From Oligoflexia bacterium (lineage in GTDB: Bacteria > Myxococcota_A > UBA796 > UBA2385): a DNA stretch of 7,050 bases. The number at the start of each line of letters is the position of its first letter. The stretch's first letter is position 1. Positions 1 through 6,200 of this stretch are shown piece after piece. The position numbers and the translations under genes were made by a program. The stretch lies in contig JAADHA010000221.1 in assembly GCA_013152105.1 (NCBI GenBank), positions 1 through 7,050 on the forward strand, written 5' to 3'. The notes under the pieces are model-generated. The model was not told the DNA's origin and did no database searches. It worked only from the letters and a program-made list of their open reading frames with translations.

Positions 1-531
1 GGGTGGCAGGCCGCTTTTGGCCTGCACCAGGTAGTCTTTGAGGTCACGCAGGCCGACCAGAACGATGCTCGACGGGAAGGCGCGGGGGCGGCGCGGAAAA
101 CCACTCCGGAGCTGGGCGAGGAAGTTGACCATCGCCTCGCCTTCGATGGTGTCGACCTCGTCGAGCATCAGCACCAGGGGGCGGGGGTCCAGTGCCAGGG
201 CCCAGTCCGCAAGCAGCGCGGCGAGACGAGTCCCGGTTGCGGCCTCGCCAGCGCCCGCGTCCCCTGGGGGACGATCAGTGGCGGGGAGCGTCCAACGGGC
301 CTCGTCCACAATCGCCCGCAACCACCGCGGTTCGACCTCGGCCAGCGCTGGCGTCTGCCGGCTGGCTTCTAACGAGACGTGCAGGGCCACCTGTCCGTCG
401 GCGCGCAGCTTCTCGGCCAGCGCCCGCATCGCCGTCGTCTTGCCCGTCTGCCGCGCCGCGTGGAGCGCGAAGTAGCGACGCTCAGCGATCAAGCGGTGGA
501 GCTCGGGCAGCCGCCTTCCGGGGGGCAGCAT
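1..531 (-). CDS. AAA-like P-loop ATPase of unknown role (C-terminus outside the window; N-terminus disputed)
   Basis: The frame is open from ATG 531 to the left edge (177 codons), so only the nucleotide-binding part is visible. Walker A is AARQTGKTT at 25-33 (Lys 31, Thr 32). The usual first Gly is Ala, as in the related APRQTGKT group. Walker B is PLVLMLDEVD at 118-127, with Asp 124 and Glu 125. FPRRP (145-149) and VGLRDLKDY (159-167) after a beta-strand resemble the sensor-1 region of the same family. From memory, these predicted ATPases begin with a FFNTxGP motif and an HYMLPP motif upstream of the P-loop. Here MLPP opens the frame, with DHY just upstream in the same frame, while the FFNTTGPC part is in another frame (see the entry at 542-589). 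Cellular role, partners and substrate are not known for the family and cannot be inferred here. It follows the sulfatase gene after 86 bases, so it may be a fourth operon member or a separate unit. The C-terminal domain, which might include a nuclease-like fold, is not visible. Confidence 0.85.
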   Translation of the reverse strand, partial: MLPPGRRLPELHRLIAERRYFALHAARQTGKTTAMRALAEKLRADGQVALHVSLEASRQTPALAEVEPRWLRAIVDEARWTLPATDRPPGDAGAGEAATGTRLAALLADWALALDPRPLVLMLDEVDTIEGEAMVNFLAQLRSGFPRRPRAFPSSIVLVGLRDLKDYLVQAKSGLPP

Positions 532-541
532 GTAGTGGTCT

Positions 542-589
542 TCAGCAGGGCCCGGTGGTGTTGAAGAAGCGGCGAGAGAGTGGCGGCAT
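542..589 (-). pseudogene. Out-of-frame N-terminal piece of the AAA-like ATPase gene (frameshift)
   Basis: ATG 589 opens a 15-codon frame encoding MPPLSRRFFNTTGPC that ends at TGA 544-542. FFNTTGPC matches the conserved N-terminal start of the AAA-like ATPase family (recalled as FFNTAGP). The expected continuation, EDHYMLPP, is read from 543 in a frame shifted by one base, directly after this Cys codon. The simplest explanation is a small indel at about 541-547, for example loss of about five bases encoding two residues before EDHY. This is a mutation in the genome or a sequencing error. Alternatives are a true internal start at ATG 531, or recoding at the TGC-TGA site. A weak AGGA at 605-602 lies 12 bases upstream of ATG 589, slightly far for an ideal ribosome site. 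Confidence 0.6.
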
Positions 590-675
590 ACAGGTGTCTT
601 GTCCTAACCGAGCATGCGCAGGGGTGGATGGTGCTCCTCCAGTCGGTCCATGTCATGTCTACTCGTCCACCATCA
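590..675 (-). other. Short intergenic gap between the sulfatase and ATPase genes
   Basis: This is the only non-coding stretch of note, 86 bases long. It has no GC-rich stem followed by a T-run in the transcribed direction, so no classical rho-independent terminator. I found no convincing -35/-10 promoter. A weak inverted repeat (GATGGTG at 674-668 with CACCATC at 633-627) has a 34-base loop and is probably chance. Read-through from the sulfatase gene into the ATPase gene is therefore possible. Confidence 0.5.
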
Positions 676-2055
676 CTACTCCACATACCCCAGCGCCCGC
701 AGCCCCCGCTCGACCTCTTCGGCGGCCTGGCCCGCGGCCTGGATGGGCGGTGGGGGTATCTGGTAGGCGGCGCGCACGGCCTGCAGGGCCTTGTGCAGCG
801 CGGGTTGGGGGTCAGGGTCGGGCGTGGTCTCCATGGTCTCGGCCACCCAGTCGGTCTCGATATCGTCGCTGGCGTGGAGCATGTGGGTGTCGCTCCACAG
901 GCCGAACATGGCCTGGCGACCGTGGCGACCGGCCGAGATCTCGACCACGTCGGCGTTGGGGCGCGCTGCAGCGATGGCGGGGCCGGGTTGCGGGGTGCAG
1001 ACGCCGTCTCGCAAGAGCGAGAAGACCGTGCCCAGGGACAGCCAGCCGCTGGCGGGCGAGCACTCCGGCAGGCCCATGCTGACGAAGGGGACACGCTGGG
1101 TGGCCTCGCTCACCCAGGAGCCATGCCCGTAGGCGCCAAACTCGCCGAGCAGCTCGCCGTGGTCGGCGGTGACGATGAGGCGCGTGTCTGGACCGAGCCA
1201 GCCGCGCGCCTGCAGCAGCTCCAGCGAGCGCCCCAGCGCGTCGTCCGCCAGGGTCAGGCTGTAGTCGTAGGAGTCGACCATGTGCTCGCGCCAGACCTGG
1301 GCCTGGGCCTGGGGCAGCACACCTTGCAAGTAGCGCAGCGAGGTGGGGTCGCCGTACTGGATGGGTCCCCACCGGGGCACCCAGCCCAGGGATGGGTCGG
1401 TCGCCGGCCGGGGATTGTGGGCATCGAAGATGTTGACAACCAGGAAGAGGCCCGCCGCCTTGTACACAGCGCGCTCACGCAGTGCGGTGCCAAGGTTCTC
1501 GATGAGCCAGTCGTGGTCGCCGCCCCGCCGCGGCGCGAACCGTTTCAGCGCGAAGCCCCGGTCCAGGCCCAGGGGCAGGCCCAGGGTCGGGTTGGCCGAG
1601 ATCAGGACGGACTGGTAGCCGCGGGCGGAGAGCTGCTCGGCCAGGGTCTTCACCCCGCTGGGCAAGGGCCGGACGTGCAGCCAGCCGACCAGCTCGGCGT
1701 CGGACGCGAAGTCGGCCCGGTGCTCCCAGGGCATCAAGCCGGTGAAGAAGGCCGCGTGGGTGGGCACAGTCCAAGCGCCGGGCGCGATGGCCTGGCAGGT
1801 CGCGACGGTGTCGGGGCGCTGCGCCAGGGCATTGAGCCGGGGCGTGGTCGGGCGGGTGGCACCGCACATCGAGGTGCGGTCGGCTCGAACAGTGTCCAGC
1901 ACAATGAGCACGATGGTGGGCAGGGTCGGTCGAGCCTGAGGCACGGGCAGGTGGATGTGCAGACCACGGTCGCGACCCAAGATGAACAGACACAGACCCA
2001 TCAAGGTGAGCAGAGCAGCCAGGCGCAGTCTGGGCGATCGCCGGGGCGCACTCAA
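676..2055 (-). CDS. Membrane-anchored sulfatase-like hydrolase/transferase (alkaline phosphatase superfamily, Thr at the nucleophile position)
   Basis: A 459-residue protein if it starts at TTG 2055, which overlaps the stop of the glycosyltransferase gene. An Arg-rich stretch followed by a hydrophobic segment (about 12-27) looks like a signal anchor, so the catalytic domain should face the periplasm. Superfamily landmarks: VLIVLDTVRAD (49-59, metal Asp 54), WTVPTHAAFFTG (95-106), NIFDAHNP (208-215), and TADHGE (296-301) with His 311 for the metal site. The C-terminal LRALGYVE is a common sulfatase ending, so the gene looks complete. Thr 96 aligns with the Cys/Ser that becomes formylglycine in true sulfatases (C-x-P-x-R), and His 100 with its Arg. 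A Thr nucleophile is used by LtaS and EptA relatives, so phospho-transfer or phosphodiester cleavage is more likely than sulfate ester hydrolysis. The frame is open upstream to 2286 inside the glycosyltransferase gene, but that extension is Arg/Gly-rich and non-homologous looking. ATG 2001 is a further start candidate but would cut into the anchor. Confidence 0.9.
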   Translation of the reverse strand: MSAPRRSPRLRLAALLTLMGLCLFILGRDRGLHIHLPVPQARPTLPTIVLIVLDTVRADRTSMCGATRPTTPRLNALAQRPDTVATCQAIAPGAWTVPTHAAFFTGLMPWEHRADFASDAELVGWLHVRPLPSGVKTLAEQLSARGYQSVLISANPTLGLPLGLDRGFALKRFAPRRGGDHDWLIENLGTALRERAVYKAAGLFLVVNIFDAHNPRPATDPSLGWVPRWGPIQYGDPTSLRYLQGVLPQAQAQVWREHMVDSYDYSLTLADDALGRSLELLQARGWLGPDTRLIVTADHGELLGEFGAYGHGSWVSEATQRVPFVSMGLPECSPASGWLSLGTVFSLLRDGVCTPQPGPAIAAARPNADVVEISAGRHGRQAMFGLWSDTHMLHASDDIETDWVAETMETTPDPDPQPALHKALQAVRAAYQIPPPPIQAAGQAAEEVERGLRALGYVE

Positions 2056-2056
2056 T
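2049..2056 (-). other. Stop/start overlap (TTGA) joining the glycosyltransferase and sulfatase genes
   Basis: On the minus strand the glycosyltransferase ends with GAT-TGA (stop at 2054-2052), and TTG at 2055-2053 opens the sulfatase frame, giving an overlap of four bases. No good Shine-Dalgarno precedes it: the upstream bases are a GC-rich run encoding the end of the transferase. A re-initiating ribosome could start here, tying the amount of sulfatase to that of the transferase. The TTG assignment is inference from the overlap and from the signal anchor that begins here. Confidence 0.6.
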
Positions 2057-3212
2057 CCAGGATGGCCCGCGCCCGCCCAATGATGTTGACCAGGAAGGCG
2101 ACCGCCATCAGTTCGACCCCTGAGGCCATCAGCGCGGTCCCCAGTGTGAGCGGCGGCACGGCGGACAGGACCCCAAAGTCGCTGCTTACCCACGATCCAA
2201 CCACGGTGGCCCAGGTCAGCAGGCCCGCGCCCAGCATTCCCAACGAGGCCACCCGCAGCGGCCGATCTCCGACCCGGTAAAGCCACCGCGACAAGGCGCT
2301 GTGGCGAAAGCGCATGCCCATGGAGCCAGCGTAGTGGGTGCTCACGACCCCGAGGCCAAACAGGGTGGTGCCGACGATGGCCATGCCCATGCCCAGCACA
2401 TTGGCGTGGACATCAAAGGTTCGGAAGAGGATCCGGGTGGGGCCGGAGATGAGCGCCAGCTCGATAATGTAGCCCAGGGTGGCCAGGCAGAGGCCGGGCA
2501 CCAGCAGGAAGAGGCCAGGGGAGAAGGCGATCATGTACTCGACATGCCGCCATGCGTCGCGGACCCGCTCCAGCTTGGAGTCCCCGACCCGAGGGCGGTA
2601 GGGGATCGGGATCTCCACCGTGGCCAGATCAGCGTCGAGGGCCTTGACGACCATCTCGGTCGCGAACTCCATGCCACCGGACTGCAAGGCCAGCTTCGGA
2701 ATGCTGTCGCGACGCAGGCCCCGCATGCCGCAGTGCATGTCCTGGTAGGAGACCGCGAAGAGCAGGCGCGTCATGCCGGACAAGATGGGGTTGCCGACGT
2801 AGCGGTTGAGAAAGGGCATGGCGTCGGCCTGCATCAGCCCGCCGAAGCGGTTGCCAAGCACGAACTCCGCGCCCTGTTCCAACAGCCGCACGAACTCGCC
2901 GGTCAACTCGACGGGGTAGGTGCCATCGGCGTCTAGCATGATCACGTATTCGCCCCGCGCTTCTCTCAGGCCGCGCAGATAGGCGTTGCCATAGCCGCGG
3001 TGGTGCTCGGTGACGACGCGGGCGCCGTGATCGGCGGCGATGCGCGGCGACGCATCGGTCGAAGCGTTGTCGACCACCAGGACCTCGCCGTGGAGATCGG
3101 CGTCCCGCAGCGCGGCCAGCGCCGCGTCCACACAGTCGGCGATCGCCGCCTCTTCGTTGAGGCAGGGGTACAGGATCGTCACCTTGAGGGGGTTGCCGTC
3201 CATCAGGGGCAC
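2052..3212 (-). CDS. Family 2 glycosyltransferase, polyprenyl/dolichyl-phosphate sugar synthase type, with four C-terminal membrane helices
   Basis: A 386-residue inverting GT-A glycosyltransferase resembling dolichol-phosphate mannose or polyprenyl-phosphate glucose synthases. These move a sugar from a nucleotide donor to a lipid phosphate on the cytoplasmic face of the membrane. Visible motifs are YPCLNEE (15-21), VDNASTD (47-53), the metal-binding DAD at 94-96 within LDADGTYP, GNRFGG (120-125) and DMHCGMRGLRRDSI (158-171), the counterpart of the conserved GFR region. Four hydrophobic segments follow at about 233-256, 272-291, 321-341 and 355-378, which anchor the enzyme. Many GtrB/DPM1-like relatives have two or none. 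The start is GTG at 3212, immediately after the TGA of the cyclase gene. ATG at 3203 (residue 4) is an equally possible start, and neither has a strong Shine-Dalgarno, which fits coupled translation. The donor sugar and the lipid acceptor cannot be read from the sequence. Confidence 0.93.
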   Translation of the reverse strand: MPLMDGNPLKVTILYPCLNEEAAIADCVDAALAALRDADLHGEVLVVDNASTDASPRIAADHGARVVTEHHRGYGNAYLRGLREARGEYVIMLDADGTYPVELTGEFVRLLEQGAEFVLGNRFGGLMQADAMPFLNRYVGNPILSGMTRLLFAVSYQDMHCGMRGLRRDSIPKLALQSGGMEFATEMVVKALDADLATVEIPIPYRPRVGDSKLERVRDAWRHVEYMIAFSPGLFLLVPGLCLATLGYIIELALISGPTRILFRTFDVHANVLGMGMAIVGTTLFGLGVVSTHYAGSMGMRFRHSALSRWLYRVGDRPLRVASLGMLGAGLLTWATVVGSWVSSDFGVLSAVPPLTLGTALMASGVELMAVAFLVNIIGRARAILD

Positions 3213-3215
3213 TCA
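3203..3215 (-). other. Stop-start junction (TGAGTG) joining the cyclase and glycosyltransferase genes
   Basis: The cyclase stop TGA (3215-3213) is followed with no gap by GTG (3212-3210), and ATG lies at 3203-3201. Either start would be used by ribosomes finishing the cyclase gene. This is direct sequence evidence that the two genes are transcribed together, and it suggests translational coupling. Confidence 0.65.
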
Positions 3216-6200
3216 GACCCGGTCCGCAGTGTCATCTGCGCCAGGCTGTCCACCTGCCTGCGGGCGCAGGGAGAGGCGGTCCAGCGCCTTGGCCGCGGCC
3301 CGGTCCGCCGGGTTGCCGGCCAGGATCTGCCGAAAAGTAGACCGAGCATCGTCGAGATCGCCGGCCTGGGCCATGCTGACAGCGGCCTCGAAAGCCGCCT
3401 TGTCCGCCAGGCGACGCTGGGACTCCGGGTCGTCGCCCAGGACTTCATACAGGCGAGTCGGGGTGGAGCGGCCACGCAGCACCGTGGTGCCAAGGGCACG
3501 CGCCGAAAAACCGCGGTCGGCGACCAGGTCCCAAAGCTCGCCGCTAACCAGCAGGTCCACGCCGTTGGACTTGGTGAGCGCTTCCAAGCGCGAGGCGGTG
3601 TTGACCGCGTCGGAGACCACCGTGCCCTGGAGGCGCTGCTCGCTGCCCAGGGTTCCCAGCAGCATATGGCCCCAGTGAATGCCGATCCCGACGGTCACGG
3701 GAGGCACGCCCCACCGGGCGTTGAAGCGACGCAGGCCGGCCAGCAGGCCCAGGCCCCCAGAGACCGCCGCCGAGGGATCGACCGGGAAGAGGGCCATTAC
3801 GGCGTCACCGATGTACTTGTCGATGAAGCCGCCGTTGCTGCGAATGACAGGCGCGACGTGGGACAGGTAGCGGTTGAGGAATTCGAAGACCTCACCAGCC
3901 GTCATCTGTTCGGACCGCGCGGTGAAGTTCCGAATGTCTGAGAACAGGCAGCCCATGTCGAACTCGACTGCGTCGCCGGCCACGACCTCTTGAATGCTGG
4001 GTCGGCCGACCAGATGCAGGAATTCGCGAGGCACGAAGCGCGACACCGCGTCGACCATCCGGCGCTGTTCCTGGAAGAGCGTGGCGTTTTGCAGGGAGAT
4101 GGCCACCTGGCCCGCGACGATCTCCAGCACACTGAGGTGTCGCTCGGTAAACGCCCCGGCGATCAGCGAATTCTCGAGAACCAGCACGGCGAGGATGCGG
4201 GCCTGGCTGGAGATGGGCAGACACAGCACAGACTGTGGGACATCCCCTGGCCACTGTGTGCCTTGGAGGCGGGGGTCGAGCCGGGCGTTTCCGACCAGCA
4301 GGGCTTTGCCGGTGCGGGCGACCAGGCGCACCAGGGACCGCGGAAAAGGCGAGGGGGTGTCCGCGTCCCACATCTGGAACTTCCCGTCGATCTGGACACA
4401 CACACACTCGGGCTGACCCTGGCGCAACATGAACAGACCGCCACGATCCGCCCCGCCGGCCCCCAGGGTGACCCGCATGACCTCTTGTGTCAGGCCATCG
4501 AAGTCCAGACAGCTCGACACGGCCTGGGTCGCGGCGATGAGCGCGTGGACGTCGATGTTGAAGTCCACCGAGGTGGTTGGAGTGCTGGTCGCGCCGGCCG
4601 TCTGGCTGATGTGACGCGGAAGCAGCGGAAAGCGCTCTTCGATGGCCCTGGCGAGGGCTGGCGCCCCCCAGCGGCCGTAGGCGGCATGAGCCTGGGTTGC
4701 GTAGGATGTCGCCAGACGGCGATTGTCCACCCAGGCGGTCGCGGCGCGTGCGCAACACAGGGCCTCGCCGTCGGCGCGACCCAGCGCGACCGCTGCGTCG
4801 ATGGCCTGGTCGAACAGGTCGAGCGATGCCTGGCCTTGGAGCAAGGTGCGCTCGGCCCGCAGCAGCAGGACCTGCCAGGTGCGCTGCGAGTTGATGGCCG
4901 CCCAGGTGTCAAACTGGTCAATGGCCCGATCAACCGTCTTCAGCGCGTCGGGCCTGCGCGAGCCAATCGCCGCCATGGTCTGGGCGAAGACCGCCACTGG
5001 CGTGAACTGCGAAGCGGCGATCGTACGCAAGTGGGGCGCGACCTTTTTGGCCAACTTGTGCACCAAGGCCCAGTCGGCGCGATGGGTTGCCACCCACATC
5101 TCCAGTACGCAGTCCGCCGTCATCAGTGTCACATGGCCTGACAGGCGCTGCGCCAGGTCGTTCCGGGTGTGACCTGCATCGTCAAGCGCCCCCAGGGCGA
5201 CGGTGTCCCCGCGAAGCTCCAGCAGGCGTCTTCTTCCCGCGATGGCGACGGTCTCTGTCTGGGCGTGCCGCAGCGAGTTGCGAGCAAGCTCGAGGTCTTC
5301 GTCCACGTGGGACAGGGCCAGGTCGATGCGCGCGCCACCAAGCAGGTCGAACCAGGAGAGGTTCCAGGTGGTGAACACCGCGATCTCGGCCAGCCCCGCG
5401 TCGATGGCGATCTGTCGCGCCCGGATGATCTCCTCACGTACTTCCAGCAGCGGCCGATACCAGGCTTCGGCGAAGCTGGAGGTCAAGTGGGTGACACTGG
5501 CGATGATCGGGGGAATTCCGAAGCGATCAGCCAGGGCACGGGCCATGGATCCGTAGGCCCGACCGGCCGCGTAGTTTCCCCGGGCGCAACACAGCAGGGA
5601 ATAGGTCGCCCAGCCCTGCGCAGTCTCAGGGTTGTTCCCAGCTTCGACCGAGGTGGCGGCCATCCGCGTGTGGACCCAGGCGAAGACCTCGGGCCGCGAG
5701 AAGGCGACCAGCCCGAGTTGGGACAAGAGCGCGACCTCGCGACGGGCCGCTGGATCGGAGATCAACGGCAGATCGACCAGATCCTGGGGCTGGCGCGCCG
5801 CCTGCCTGCCCTGCAAGCGCGCCCCCTCTTCCATGATGGCCGACATCCACTCGGCCAGATCGTCCGGCACCGCGATGCCCAGCCGTGCGGCCTCAGCCAG
5901 CCCGATGGAGATGGCCCCAGAGAAGTCGCCGCAGAGCGCGGCGGCCTTCAGCGCGAGGCACTCGACATGGCTGCGCTGGTCGATGTCCTGGGCCAAGGCG
6001 CGCAGCCGGTCGAGGTGGACTGGCGTCTCGTCCGCCCGACCGGCTGGCATCGCGGCGATCACGAAGCCCTCTTCCAGTTCGCGACGAGGCGGGGCATCGG
6101 AGTCGCCCAACAACGTGATCCCCCGATCGAAGCGGATGCAGGCCACGCGCGCCGCGCCGCCATCGAGCGCCTTGTTGCCGGCTTGGAGCTGGGCTTGGGC

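Noticed and set aside
604..651. 15-codon minus-strand frame between the sulfatase and ATPase genes, considered as a leader peptide
   Set aside because: It has no Shine-Dalgarno, no run of regulatory codons and no attenuator-like hairpins, so it is likely chance.
489..656. Minus-strand frame from ATG 656 (55 codons) across the intergenic gap into the ATPase gene
   Set aside because: The composition is Thr/Cys/His-rich with no motif. It overlaps both candidate ATPase starts in a third frame and has no ribosome site.
627..674. Inverted repeat GATGGTG/CACCATC after the sulfatase stop, considered as a terminator
   Set aside because: The stem is only seven base pairs with a 34-base loop and no T-run, so it does not look like an intrinsic terminator.
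38..1082. Plus-strand open frames at the left end
   Set aside because: They lie opposite the ATPase P-loop and the end of the sulfatase. The Arg/Ser/Ala/Pro-rich translations have no motifs.
1296..1318. Repeated GGGCCT units
   Set aside because: They encode a short Gln-Ala repeat in the sulfatase-like protein. The run is too short to be a meaningful tandem repeat.
580..2280. Long plus-strand open frame (566 codons) opposite the sulfatase gene
   Set aside because: The translation is Gln/Gly/Arg/Val-rich without domain motifs, and it lies antisense to a gene with clear family motifs. It is a shadow caused by high-GC codon bias.
2301..3941. Plus-strand open frames opposite the glycosyltransferase and the cyclase domain
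   Set aside because: Both are mirror images of conserved coding sequence on the minus strand. They are His/Gln/Gly-rich with no domain signature.
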